From positions 9,495-73,494 of the forward strand of contig NZ_KB893653.1 in the NCBI RefSeq assembly GCF_000374145.1: a stretch of 64,000 bases of DNA, in the 5' to 3' direction. The notes beneath the pieces were generated by a model, which saw nothing but the letters and a program-made list of their open reading frames with translations, did no database searches and was not told the origin of the DNA. This DNA is from Neomegalonema perideroedes DSM 15528 (GTDB lineage: Bacteria; Pseudomonadota; Alphaproteobacteria; Rhodobacterales; Rhodobacteraceae). This document shows positions 45,533-53,868 of this stretch, one piece after another. The position numbers and the translations under genes were made by a program. The number at the start of each line of letters is the position of its first letter. Within the stretch, counting starts at the first letter, position 1.

Positions 45533-48055
45533 TCAGGGCTGAGTCGGCGCAGGCGCGGCCGGAGCCGTCGGCGCAAGCTCCTGACGCAGGCGCTCGGCTT
45601 CGTCGCCGAGATTCCGCAAGCCGCCCTCGACGCCCTCGCGCAGATGCTGAGCGCCCTCCTCGGCGCCGCGCTGGATCTCTTCGAGGCTCGGAGCCTGCTC
45701 CTGAAGCTGCTGAACGCCCTCTTCGACGCCCTCGCGCAGATGCTGGACGCCTTCCTCGGCGTCCTGCCGGAGCTGATCGACGCTCGGCAGGCCCTCGCGC
45801 ATCTCCTCGACGCCCTGCTGCAGCTGCTGAAGGCCGCCTTCGGCGTCCTGAAGGATGCGCTCGCCGCTGGGCAGGCTCTCCTGAATTCCCTCGACGCCCT
45901 CGCGGACGCCCTCCTCAAGTCGCTGGATCCCCTGCTCCGCCTCCTGATGGAGCTGGTGGGCCCCCTCTTCGAGGTTTTGCTGAAGCCGCTCAAGGCTTCC
46001 CTCGGTCTCGCCTTCGGGCGCGGCCGGGGCGGGAAGGGCGGGAGCGGCCTCCAGAGGCGCCGGAGCGGGCGGAGCGACCGCAGGCGTCTGAGCCTCCGGC
46101 GCGTCGAGCGGCGCAAGCTCCTGCTCCTCGACTCCGTTCAGCTCCTCGTCCAGCGGAAGATCCTCCTCGAAGGGCCATTCCTCCTCCGCGGAGGGCGCGG
46201 CGCCGACGAGGCCCGGCAGCTCCGCCATGGGATTGTCGTTGACGGTCAGCACGCCGTCCTCGCCCGCCGCGATGCGGAAGACGGTCTCGCCCGCCTCGTT
46301 CTCCTCGCCGAGCATGCCGATCATGCCCTCGGCCATGGCCGAGGCGTCCGGCGGCGCGAAGCCCGCGTTCACCAGCGACGTGAGGAAGGGGCTCCAGTTC
46401 TTGAGGCTGACCAAGCCTTCGCCTCGCGGCGGAGCCGAGGGATTCGCAGGATCGAGGGAGGCTTCGCCGCTCGCCTTGGCCACGAGGCCCAGCGCGTCGA
46501 CGGTCACGTCCTCGATCTTGACGCGGCTCGGGAAGAAAGGCGCCTTCCCGGCCGCCATGGCCGCCTCAAGAGCCTCCTGATCGCCGAGGCTCGCGTTCAC
46601 GACGACGTCGCCGGAGAAGGCGATCCGCAGGCGGTTGACCTGACGGTCCAGCGCCCCGGTGGGATCGATCAGATCCCAAGCGCCTTCGTTCAGGTTCACC
46701 TTGTCGAAGTCGTATTCGAAGACGAAGGGCTGCGGCGCCTCGGCGGCGAGCAGCGGGCCCTTGAGATTCACGACGAGGTCGCCGACGTCGCCCGAAACCT
46801 CGGCGGGGCCGGAGAAGGCGAAGACGTTCGCCGCCGAAGAGGCGGAAATGTCGAAGACGCCCTTCTGCAGCCCGACCACGCCCGAGTTCGCGCCGCTTTT
46901 CACGTCCAGATTGAAAGCCGGAACCGGCGGCATGGAGTTGAAGGGATCGGCTTCGGCGGCCTCGTTCGGCGTGGACTTCATGGCCACGTAGGAATCGGCG
47001 GCCTTATATTCGAAGCGGGCGTCGACCTTGGAGAAATCGGGCAAGACGCCCGCCTCCAGCTTGGCGGCGTCGAATTGGGCGAAGGTCGCCTTATCGGCGG
47101 AGCCTTTGAATTCGAATTTCCCGTAACCGGCGTCGCTGGAGACCGTGATGGGGCCTTCGGTCTGAGTCATCGTGTAGCTCAGAGCGTCGCCGACCAGAGT
47201 GAAGTCGATCTTCTCCGGCCCGTCGACGAAGCTCAGGCGGGCGTTCGTGGACTTCACCGGCAGCGCGATTTCAGGGCGGTCGCCGGTTTTGATCTTCAGA
47301 TCCGTCAAGGCGGGCAGCAGAATCTCGCCGCGCTGGGTTCCGCCCTGACGCGAGGTTTTGGAGGTCAGGCTGGAGAACCCGATGGTCGCCACGCTGTCGA
47401 CCAGCCCCTCTTCGCCGAAGGCGGGGTTGGGCATGGCGCTGCGCGTCGTCGCCGAGAAATTCGAGAGGACGCTCTCCAGATCCATCGCGGCGCCGGTGGT
47501 CCCCTTCAGCGTGAGGGGGCCCGCGGCGACGGAGAAGTCTTTCGGGCCGGGGACCAGCTTCTGGGCGTCGGTCAGCGCGCCGGTCAGCGTCGCCCCGAGG
47601 GAGTCGGCGGCCAGATCATAGGCCGCGGCCGCGGAGTCGGAGCCGTCCGCCGAGCCGCGCAGATTGACGATCTTCAGATCGCCGGAGAAGCGGCGGTCGT
47701 CCAAGGTCAGATCGATCTTGGAGGTCTCGGCCATGCCGGTGATCTGGCCCTTGCTCGGCGAGAACATCGCCCAAGAGCCTTCGATCCACGGAATGGTCGT
47801 GGTCGCCGCGACCTTCCGGCCGAATTGCTCCTGCGTCGAGGAGACCACCAGATTCTCGATGCGGGCGTTATGCTTGAAGGGAAAGCCGGTGACGGTCACG
47901 GGACCATGCGTCACGTCCAGCCCATGGGCCTTCAGCGCCGCGGTCTGCTGCGCGACGGCCTGCGGAATCTTGCCTTTGACGAAAAACCAGCCGCCAACCC
48001 AGGCGGCGGCGGCTAAAGCGACCACCGCGACGAGGCCCTTGCCCATCTTACCCAT
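45533..48055 (-). CDS. DUF2125 domain protein with C-terminal helical-repeat tail
   Basis: An 840-residue protein. An N-terminal membrane anchor or signal (residues 7-24) is followed by a DUF2125 body (to about residue 600) rich in beta-strands, beginning KGKIPQAVAQ and VTGFPF. A proline/alanine-rich linker (about 650-700) leads into about 140 residues of Glu/Gln/Leu-rich amphipathic helix with about 32-residue repeats (EEGVQHLREGVEEG). It ends in a short Ala/Pro tail. DUF2125 function is unknown; a periplasmic location is likely. ATG 48055 has GGAG at the right distance; an upstream ATG at 48091 lacks one. Confidence 0.88.
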   Translation of the reverse strand: MGKMGKGLVAVVALAAAAWVGGWFFVKGKIPQAVAQQTAALKAHGLDVTHGPVTVTGFPFKHNARIENLVVSSTQEQFGRKVAATTTIPWIEGSWAMFSPSKGQITGMAETSKIDLTLDDRRFSGDLKIVNLRGSADGSDSAAAAYDLAADSLGATLTGALTDAQKLVPGPKDFSVAAGPLTLKGTTGAAMDLESVLSNFSATTRSAMPNPAFGEEGLVDSVATIGFSSLTSKTSRQGGTQRGEILLPALTDLKIKTGDRPEIALPVKSTNARLSFVDGPEKIDFTLVGDALSYTMTQTEGPITVSSDAGYGKFEFKGSADKATFAQFDAAKLEAGVLPDFSKVDARFEYKAADSYVAMKSTPNEAAEADPFNSMPPVPAFNLDVKSGANSGVVGLQKGVFDISASSAANVFAFSGPAEVSGDVGDLVVNLKGPLLAAEAPQPFVFEYDFDKVNLNEGAWDLIDPTGALDRQVNRLRIAFSGDVVVNASLGDQEALEAAMAAGKAPFFPSRVKIEDVTVDALGLVAKASGEASLDPANPSAPPRGEGLVSLKNWSPFLTSLVNAGFAPPDASAMAEGMIGMLGEENEAGETVFRIAAGEDGVLTVNDNPMAELPGLVGAAPSAEEEWPFEEDLPLDEELNGVEEQELAPLDAPEAQTPAVAPPAPAPLEAAPALPAPAAPEGETEGSLERLQQNLEEGAHQLHQEAEQGIQRLEEGVREGVEGIQESLPSGERILQDAEGGLQQLQQGVEEMREGLPSVDQLRQDAEEGVQHLREGVEEGVQQLQEQAPSLEEIQRGAEEGAQHLREGVEGGLRNLGDEAERLRQELAPTAPAAPAPTQP

Positions 48056-48148
48056 ATGCACGCTCCTTCGGCGAAGTTTCGCCCTCCTCACACTCGGGCC
48101 CTATATAGAGCTTCCCCATGCGCATGAGAAGGCGAGGAGCGAGGAAAT

Positions 48149-48709
48149 ATGGCGCCGCAAAAGGATCTCTGGGTCTTCGGCTATGGTTCTTTGATGTGGA
48201 ATCCCGATTTTCCCTATGTCGAGCGGCGCCCGGCCCTGCTGGAGGGCTGCGCCCGAAGGTTCGCCTTATGGTCCACAGAATACCGCGGCACGGCGGAGCG
48301 TCCGGGGCTGGTGCTGACGCTGGAGCCCGCGCAGGACGCGACCTGCCGGGGCGTGGCTTTCCGGATCGCGCCCGCCGCCGTGGAGGAGACTCTCGCGGGG
48401 CTGCGGGCGCGCGAGCTGGTGACCGGAGCTTATGAAGAGGCCTGGCGGCCCGTCCGGCTGCTCGACGAGGCGGGGGGCGCGGCGGAGGCGGTCTGCTATC
48501 TGGCGCGCTTAGGCCATCCGCAGCACGCCGGGGGCCTGAGCCTCGCGGATCAGGCGGCGATCATCGCCCGCGCCCAAGGCAAGCGCGGCCCCAATCCGGA
48601 TTATCTCTTCAGCACGCTGGAGGCTCTGCGCGCCGAGGGCGTGCGCGACGAGGAGATGGAGGATCTCGGCGCGCGGGTCGCGGGGCTGCTGAAGAACGGC
48701 GCCTTTTGA
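48149..48709 (+). CDS. Gamma-glutamylcyclotransferase, ChaC-like
   Basis: A 186-residue protein with the ChaC/GGCT N-terminal motif VFGYGSLMWNP that binds the gamma-glutamyl group, an RRFALWSTEYRGT stretch, and a Glu-rich catalytic region GAYEEAW. ChaC proteins cleave glutathione to 5-oxoproline and Cys-Gly. AGGAGCGAGG precedes the ATG. It runs divergently from the DUF2125 gene; the 93-base gap includes CCTATATAGAG, which could serve as -10 on either strand. The stop codon is inside a 12-bp repeat array. Confidence 0.92.
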   Translation: MAPQKDLWVFGYGSLMWNPDFPYVERRPALLEGCARRFALWSTEYRGTAERPGLVLTLEPAQDATCRGVAFRIAPAAVEETLAGLRARELVTGAYEEAWRPVRLLDEAGGAAEAVCYLARLGHPQHAGGLSLADQAAIIARAQGKRGPNPDYLFSTLEALRAEGVRDEEMEDLGARVAGLLKNGAF

Positions 48710-48742
48710 TCATTCGGCTGATCATCCGGCTGATCATCCGGC
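48707..48742. repeat. Three 12-bp tandem repeats spanning two convergent stop codons
   Basis: TGATCATTCGGC (48707-48718) and two copies of TGATCATCCGGC (48719-48730, 48731-48742). The first unit supplies the TGA stop of the ChaC-like gene and the last the TGA stop of the DUF998 gene on the other strand. Each unit contains the palindrome TGATCA. Confidence 0.95.
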
Positions 48743-49315
48743 CATGGCGAAGGCGAAGATCCCCAGCCAGAGCAGGACCGAGAGCAGGAAAATCCTTTCG
48801 ACCAGCCCGAAGATCCGGCGCAGCGCCGGAATCAGGCAGATCACGACTCCCGCCAGAGAAGCCGCGACGACCCAGCCCAAGCCGTTCAACACAGGCCGCG
48901 CCCATGCCGCCGCCAAGCTCGCGGCGGAAGGCGACAGGGCGTCCACGGCCATATAGGCCAGCGCGAAGCTCGCGACGGCGAAGAGATAATGCGCCTTTCC
49001 GCTCCGCGTGAGGCGCTCGCCCTCCAGATCGGTCGGGAAGGCCAGAACCCCGAGCCTCAGGGCCGCCATGGCCAGAAGATAAAGCCAGCCCTGCGCGGGG
49101 AAGCGTCCATCCGCGAGCAGCGCCCCGGCGAGCACGGCCGCCGCCGCGATTCCCGCCGCTCCGTAAAGGGCGAAGAGCCGCCTGCTCGGCCCGACGCCGT
49201 AATCGCTCACCGCCTCGGAGACGGGATCGCGCCCGCCCCGCAGATGCAGCCGCGCGAACAGAGCCAATTGGGCCAGATAGGCCGCTCCGGCGAGAAAAAA
49301 GAGAAGCTGCGTCAT
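48734..49315 (-). CDS. DUF998 family membrane protein
   Basis: A 193-residue protein with about six hydrophobic segments. The DUF998 pattern is seen: first helix, DPVSEAVSDYGVG loop, a helix pair, then FPTDLEGERLTRSGKAHYLFA with the conserved Asp and His. Function unknown; location is the inner membrane. Its stop lies in the 12-bp repeats at the end of the convergent ChaC-like gene. Upstream, 195 bases without a gene separate it from nusB. Confidence 0.82.
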   Translation of the reverse strand: MTQLLFFLAGAAYLAQLALFARLHLRGGRDPVSEAVSDYGVGPSRRLFALYGAAGIAAAAVLAGALLADGRFPAQGWLYLLAMAALRLGVLAFPTDLEGERLTRSGKAHYLFAVASFALAYMAVDALSPSAASLAAAWARPVLNGLGWVVAASLAGVVICLIPALRRIFGLVERIFLLSVLLWLGIFAFAMAG

Positions 49316-49510
49316 GACGCGCCCCTGTGAGGAAGACGCCGAAAGACTTCAGACGGGAACGCCCCTCCGGCGCCGGATCAGGAACCGCTCCCTTCCGGCG
49401 AAAGACCGCCGGGGTCCGGGCGTTCTCCGGTCAGGCCGGAGCGCCGAAGCCTTCAGGAACATAGGAAGCGGCGCAGGCCCGCGCATCCGGCGGGCCGCTC
49501 GGATCTCCGC

Positions 49511-50038
49511 TCAGAACTCGCCGGGGCGCAATTGACGCGCGAGGCCGTCCAGAACGCCGTTGGCGAAGCGGGATTCCTCGCCTTGGTCGAAGAAGGCGCG
49601 CGCCACGTCCACATATTCCACGATGGCCGCGCGGGCGGGCACGTCGGCGCGGGCGGTCAGCTCATAGGCCGCCCCCCGGAAGACCGCCCGCAAAATCGGG
49701 TCGATCCGCGCGATGGGCCATTCCTTCGCCAGAACGCCGTCGATGAGGCGATCCAGCTCGCCCTGACGCTCCACCACTCCACGCAGGATCTCGCGGAAGA
49801 GCCCGAGATCCGGCATGCGGTATTCGGCCTCGTCGACCACCCGCCCGAGGCGATGGGCCTCGAATTCGAGCTGGGCCGAGCGCCAGCCCATGCCGGTCAT
49901 CTCCATCTGATAAAGCGCCTGCACCGCGCCGAGGCGCGCCGCCGAGCGCATCAGGCGCTTTTCCTGATGGCCGGGCTTTTGCGGGCGTTTCTCCTCGGGG
50001 ACCGGAGTTTCCGAGGATTCGGGAATCGGATCAGCCAT
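49511..50038 (-). CDS. nusB: Transcription antitermination factor NusB
   Basis: A 175-residue all-helical RNA-binding protein. After a 30-residue Pro/Glu-rich start it has RSAARLGAVQALYQMEMTG, LAKEWPIARIDPILRAVFR and VEYVDVARAFF, all hallmarks of NusB. It works with NusE on boxA RNA in rRNA transcription. The start overlaps the ribH stop by eight bases, as in many alphaproteobacterial rib-nusB clusters. Confidence 0.95.
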   Translation of the reverse strand: MADPIPESSETPVPEEKRPQKPGHQEKRLMRSAARLGAVQALYQMEMTGMGWRSAQLEFEAHRLGRVVDEAEYRMPDLGLFREILRGVVERQGELDRLIDGVLAKEWPIARIDPILRAVFRGAAYELTARADVPARAAIVEYVDVARAFFDQGEESRFANGVLDGLARQLRPGEF

Positions 50039-50588
50039 GTCGGCCCGCTCCCGCAGAGGCCACGACGATATGCTCGGAATCCGGCGCGAAGCTGGATTTG
50101 CGCGTTCCGGCCGTCTCCGGCGCGCCCCAATGCGTCCGCAGCGCGATGAGCGCCAGAGCCGCGTCGGCGGCGCCCGCGCCCTTGTTCATCTTCTCGGGAT
50201 TGGCGCGCTTGAGCGCCTGTTTGCGGGTCTCGACGGTGAGGATTCCATTGCCCACGGCCTGACCCTTCAGAGTCAGATCCATCAGCCCGCGCGCGGATTC
50301 CGCGCAGACGGTCTCATAATGGGTGGTCTCGCCGCGAATGACGCAGCCGAGCCCGACATAGCCGTCATAGCGCCCCGATCCGACCGCCAGAGCCACGGCG
50401 CCCGGAATCTCCAGAGCCCCCGGCACCTCGACGAGATCGGCGGCGACTCCGGCCTCCTTGAGGCGGGCCTTGGCGCCTGCGATCAGGAAATCGGCGATGT
50501 CGCGGTAGAAGGGCGCGACGACGAGCAGAACCCGCGTTCCGGCGGGGACCTGCGGCGGCGGGCCGACGGGGGCCTCGGATTCGGCCAT
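50031..50588 (-). CDS. ribH: 6,7-dimethyl-8-ribityllumazine synthase
   Basis: A 185-residue lumazine synthase, the penultimate step of riboflavin synthesis, forming a large oligomer. Motifs: APFYRDIA with the substrate-binding aromatic residue, VPGALEIPGA, GCVIRGETTHYETV with the catalytic His, and GNGILTVE. The N-terminal 18 residues are Pro-rich and the C-terminal tail extends beyond the family core. It lies three bases after ribE and overlaps nusB. Confidence 0.95.
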   Translation of the reverse strand: MAESEAPVGPPPQVPAGTRVLLVVAPFYRDIADFLIAGAKARLKEAGVAADLVEVPGALEIPGAVALAVGSGRYDGYVGLGCVIRGETTHYETVCAESARGLMDLTLKGQAVGNGILTVETRKQALKRANPEKMNKGAGAADAALALIALRTHWGAPETAGTRKSSFAPDSEHIVVASAGAGRHG

Positions 50589-50591
50589 GGC

Positions 50592-51206
50592 TCAAACTCC
50601 TTCGAGAGCGGCGTCTTTGAGACGCGCCACGTAACGGGCGAGAAGATCGATTTCAAGATTCACGGGCAGGCCCGGCGTCAATTCGCCGAAGCTGGTCGCC
50701 GCCAGAGTATGCGGAATGAGATTCACCTCGAACTCCGCGCCCTGCACGGCGTTGACCGTCAGAGAGGCGCCGTCCACGGCCACCGAGCCCTTTTCGGCGA
50801 TGAAGCGCGCGAGGCTCTTCGGCGCGCGGAAACGCACGCGCGTCGAATCCCGCTGCGGCGCGACCGAAACCACCTCGCCGACGCCGTCCACATGGCCCGA
50901 AACCACATGGCCGCCGAATTCGTCGCCGAGCCGCAAAGGCCGCTCCAGATTGACCCGCCGCCCCGGACGCCAAAGCCCGAGCGTGGTCTTATCCAGCGTC
51001 TCCTTCGAAACGTCGGCGTCGAAGCTCCAGCCTTCGCCCTCGCGGCGCTTGGCGGTGACGGTCAGGCAGACCCCCGCGCAGGCGATGGAGGCGCCCGAAG
51101 GCGCGTCCTCAAGATCGAGCTTGGTCCGCAGGCGCACCCGCAGACCCGCGCCCTGAGGCTCCAGAGCCAGCACCTCGCCCAGATCGGTCACGATCCCTGT
51201 GAACAT
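50592..51206 (-). CDS. ribE: Riboflavin synthase (alpha chain)
   Basis: A 204-residue enzyme that dismutates two lumazines to riboflavin. The two related halves each start with a MFTGIV-like or GHVV-type barrel motif: MFTGIVTDLGEV, ACAGVCLTV, SGHVDGVG, and DGASLTVN. Length fits. First gene of the ribE-ribH-nusB cluster; ribBA and ribD are not next to it. Only 48 bases separate it from the SseB-family gene upstream, and no FMN riboswitch fits there. Confidence 0.95.
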   Translation of the reverse strand: MFTGIVTDLGEVLALEPQGAGLRVRLRTKLDLEDAPSGASIACAGVCLTVTAKRREGEGWSFDADVSKETLDKTTLGLWRPGRRVNLERPLRLGDEFGGHVVSGHVDGVGEVVSVAPQRDSTRVRFRAPKSLARFIAEKGSVAVDGASLTVNAVQGAEFEVNLIPHTLAATSFGELTPGLPVNLEIDLLARYVARLKDAALEGV

Positions 51207-51254
51207 CGCCGCGCCTCCTTCGCCTCAGACAAGCCCGCCCAGAATTCAACCCCC

Positions 51255-52067
51255 TCAGTTGAGGGAGCCGAAATCGATGATCGGCAGGCGCAAACCCACA
51301 TTGCGCGCTTTCTCCAGCAATTCCGAGCCCGGATGAAGGATCGTCACCTCCAGAGGCTCGGCGATGGAGAAGGAAGAGCGCGCCGTCTTGGCCAGAGCCG
51401 CCGCCACTTCGTCGGCGCGATGGGCGCCGAGCGCCGTCGGCGCCAGAGCCAGAACCAGCCGGCTGGTTTCGCGGCCGTCCGCGCCCTCGACGAAGAGCCG
51501 GAAGAGCGTCGCCTCCTCGATCTCGGCGCGGAAGCCCGCCAGCCGCGAGGTCAGAGCCGCCACCGCCTCGCGGGGGGCCTCGGTCGGGGGCTCGACGCGC
51601 AGGCTGGCGCCTGCGGGCACCTCCTCGGTCTGGGTGGCTTCGAGCGCGCGCTCATGGAGCCACTCCACATTCTCGCGCGTGATGATCAGCGAGGAGGGCG
51701 CGACGCCCAGATTCAAGCCGACCTGCTCGCGCCCGTCGAACATCTCGAAGATCGCGGCGCCGGGCAGCCCGACGTAGTTCACCGGCTCGGTGGCCCATTC
51801 CGCGAGGCGCTCCTCGCTGTCGAAGACGAGGATGGTCTCTTCGTCCTCGACCTCGAAGACGATGGGCGAAATGGATTGTCCGCCGGTCAGCGTCTCTTCG
51901 GGCTCGTCATGGATGGGCATGAAGAGCGTGGTCGCCATCAGCTCGTCGAAGAAGCGGGGCGAGGCCTCGGGATTGCGCTGCGCCTCCAGAAAGGCGGCGT
52001 CGAGCGTGCTGTGGGCGCGCGGAGCGGCCCCGTTTCGGGCGGAGTTCTTGGCTTTGGCGTCGGTCAT
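51255..52067 (-). CDS. SseB family protein
   Basis: A 270-residue soluble protein with an N-terminal SseB domain: STLDAAFLEAQ, ATTLFMPI, GQSISPIVFEVEDEETILVFDS and the typical ELGLN-like NLGVAPSSLIITREN. A second, beta-rich domain (from about residue 160) is found in many members. SseB was named from enhanced serine sensitivity in E. coli; its role is not known. ATG 52067 (MTDAKAKNS) is the first start in the soluble reading; upstream codons would run into a 11-bp repeat. It lies just upstream of ribE and may be co-transcribed. Confidence 0.85.
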   Translation of the reverse strand: MTDAKAKNSARNGAAPRAHSTLDAAFLEAQRNPEASPRFFDELMATTLFMPIHDEPEETLTGGQSISPIVFEVEDEETILVFDSEERLAEWATEPVNYVGLPGAAIFEMFDGREQVGLNLGVAPSSLIITRENVEWLHERALEATQTEEVPAGASLRVEPPTEAPREAVAALTSRLAGFRAEIEEATLFRLFVEGADGRETSRLVLALAPTALGAHRADEVAAALAKTARSSFSIAEPLEVTILHPGSELLEKARNVGLRLPIIDFGSLN

Positions 52068-52080
52068 GGGCGTTCTTTCT

Positions 52081-52113
52081 CGGCGCGGGCTCGGCGCGGG
52101 CTCGGCGCGGGTC
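52081..52113. repeat. Three 11-bp tandem repeats upstream of the SseB-family gene
   Basis: CGGCGCGGGCT twice, then a third copy ending TC (52081-52091, 52092-52102, 52103-52113), 14 bases before the start codon of the SseB-family gene on the minus strand. Confidence 0.85.
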
Positions 52114-52300
52114 TGGTCCTGCGGGCGCGACTTCCTCATGACGTCCCCCGCCCCGGCTGTAAAGATCCAAATGGCCGCAAGAGCGCCCGGCGAAAAGGCC
52201 CGCGGCCCCGGCGGCGGCGGCGCTTCGCCCCGCCTGCGGAGCCTCGAGGTTCGATTCTTCCGCACGAGGACGCAGAAAGCAAGAATCGGCCCATCCGCTC

Positions 52301-52331
52301 TTGAGACAAAGCGCTTTGGCTGAGCTATAGA
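52301..52331 (+). promoter_or_regulatory. Candidate promoter of pyk
   Basis: TTGAGA (52301-52306) and CTATAG/TATAGA (52325-52331) with an 18-19 base spacer. It would give a 60-base leader. Confidence 0.45.
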
Positions 52332-52397
52332 GCCTAAAGGGGGCTCTGCGGGGGTTCGGCCCCCCCACCCCTTTCAGCTGGCCGCCAGGAGGGTTCG

Positions 52398-53825
52398 ATG
52401 AGGCGTCGACGCAACGTGAAGATCTTGGCCACGCTTGGCCCCTCCTCCTCCGATTACGATCAGATCCGCGCCTTGTTCCTCGCAGGCGCCGACGTCTTCC
52501 GGCTCAACATGAGCCACGGCTCCCATGAGGACCACCGCGCCCGCATGGGGCACATCCGCGCTCTGGAGGCCGAAACCGGACGGCCCATCGGGGTGCTGGC
52601 CGATCTTCAGGGCCCCAAGCTGCGCGTGGGCGTGTTTCAGGACGGCGCCGCCGAGCTGAAGGAGGGCGACGCCTTCCGGCTGGATCTCGACGAGGCCCCC
52701 GGCGACGCCCATCGCGCGCCTCTGCCCCATCCCGAGATCTTCGCGGCCCTGCGGCCCGGCTCGACTCTGCTCGTCAACGACGGCAAGATCCGCCTGAAGA
52801 TCGAATCCTGCGGCGCCGATTTCGCCGAAACCCGCGTCGAGGTGGGCGGCGTGATCTCCAACCGCAAGGGCGTCAACGTGCCCGACGTGGTGCTGCCGCT
52901 CGCCGCCCTGACCCGCAAGGACAAGCAGGATCTCGAATTCGCCTGCGAAATCGGCGCCGACTGGATCGCCCTCTCCTTCGTCCAGCGCCCCGAGGACGTG
53001 CGCGAGGCCAAGGAGCTGGTCGCCGGACGCGCGCTCGTCATGGCCAAGATCGAAAAGCCCGCCGCGGTGAAGGATCTCGAATCCATCCTCAAGATGGCCG
53101 ACGGCGTGATGGTGGCGCGCGGCGATCTCGGGGTGGAGATGCCCCTCGCGCAGGTGCCCACCACGCAAAAACGCATCGTGCGGCTGGCGCGCAGCCTCGG
53201 ACGTCCGGTGGTGGTCGCCACCCAGATGCTCGAAAGCATGATCGAGGCCCCCACCCCCACCCGCGCCGAAGTCTCGGACGTGGCCAACGCCGTCTTCGAG
53301 GGCGCGGACGCGGTGATGCTCTCGGCGGAATCGGCGGCCGGGCATTATCCCGTCGAGGCCGTGGCCGTGATGAACGACGTGGCCGTGACCGTCGAGCAGG
53401 ATCCGCTGCATCGTCAGGTGGTCGAGGCCGCCCGGGGCGCCGCCGCCGCCACCACCGCCGCCGCCATGACCGCCGCCGCCCGGCAGGTGGCCGAGACGAC
53501 TCAGCTCGCGGCCATCTGCTGCTTCAGCCATTCGGGGACCAGCGCCATGGCCGCCGCCCGCGAGCGGCCGCGCGTGCCGATCCTCGCGCTGACGCCGCTG
53601 CTCTCGACCTCGCGCAAGCTGACGCTCGTCTGGGGCCTGCATTGCGTGAAGGTGCCCGAGGTGCAGATGTTCGGCGAGGCCGTCGCGGAGGCGGTGCGGG
53701 CCGTGCGGGCGCATGAATTCGCCGGAGACGAGGATAAGATCGCGATCATCGCGGGCGTGCCCTTCGGACGCGCGGGCTCCACCAACATCCTGCGCGTGGC
53801 CAACGTCGGCGGCCCGACGCTGTGA
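52398..53825 (+). CDS. pyk: Pyruvate kinase
   Basis: A 475-residue glycolytic enzyme making ATP and pyruvate from phosphoenolpyruvate and ADP. It begins RNVKILATLGPSS, then FRLNMSHG, DLQGPKLRVG, the signature MAKIEKPAA with the catalytic Lys, VARGDLGVE and ATQMLESM, and ends with the allosteric C-domain. Length and order are normal. CAGGAGGG lies at good distance before ATG 52398. It converges with an EamA-family gene 27 bases downstream. Confidence 0.97.
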   Translation: MRRRRNVKILATLGPSSSDYDQIRALFLAGADVFRLNMSHGSHEDHRARMGHIRALEAETGRPIGVLADLQGPKLRVGVFQDGAAELKEGDAFRLDLDEAPGDAHRAPLPHPEIFAALRPGSTLLVNDGKIRLKIESCGADFAETRVEVGGVISNRKGVNVPDVVLPLAALTRKDKQDLEFACEIGADWIALSFVQRPEDVREAKELVAGRALVMAKIEKPAAVKDLESILKMADGVMVARGDLGVEMPLAQVPTTQKRIVRLARSLGRPVVVATQMLESMIEAPTPTRAEVSDVANAVFEGADAVMLSAESAAGHYPVEAVAVMNDVAVTVEQDPLHRQVVEAARGAAAATTAAAMTAAARQVAETTQLAAICCFSHSGTSAMAAARERPRVPILALTPLLSTSRKLTLVWGLHCVKVPEVQMFGEAVAEAVRAVRAHEFAGDEDKIAIIAGVPFGRAGSTNILRVANVGGPTL

Positions 53826-53844
53826 AGAGGCTCTGACGAATTCC

Positions 53845-53868
53845 GGCGCGGCTCATCCCAGCCGCGCC
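53845..53868. terminator. Hairpin between convergent pyk and EamA genes
   Basis: A perfect 9-bp stem (53845-53853 with 53860-53868) with a six-base loop lies 19 bases after pyk and overlaps the last codons of the EamA gene. No T-tract on either side. Confidence 0.45.

Larger units (their letters stand above)
52068..52397. other. Divergent control region between the SseB-family gene and pyk
   Basis: The 330 bases hold an 11-bp triple repeat (52081-52113), the candidate pyk promoter (52301-52331) and a pyk leader that can form alternative hairpins (52329-52374). No gene is supported. Confidence 0.6.

Noticed and set aside
45644-48016. 790-codon plus-strand frame across the DUF2125 gene
   Set aside because: Antisense to a gene with signal anchor, ribosome-binding site and family match; no motif in the plus frame.
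51207-51254. FMN riboswitch upstream of ribE
   Set aside because: The gap is only 48 bases and has none of the conserved FMN-aptamer segments.
50037-52304. 755-codon plus-strand open frame across ribH, ribE and the SseB-family gene
   Set aside because: Composition is shadow-like and it runs through three well-supported minus-strand genes.
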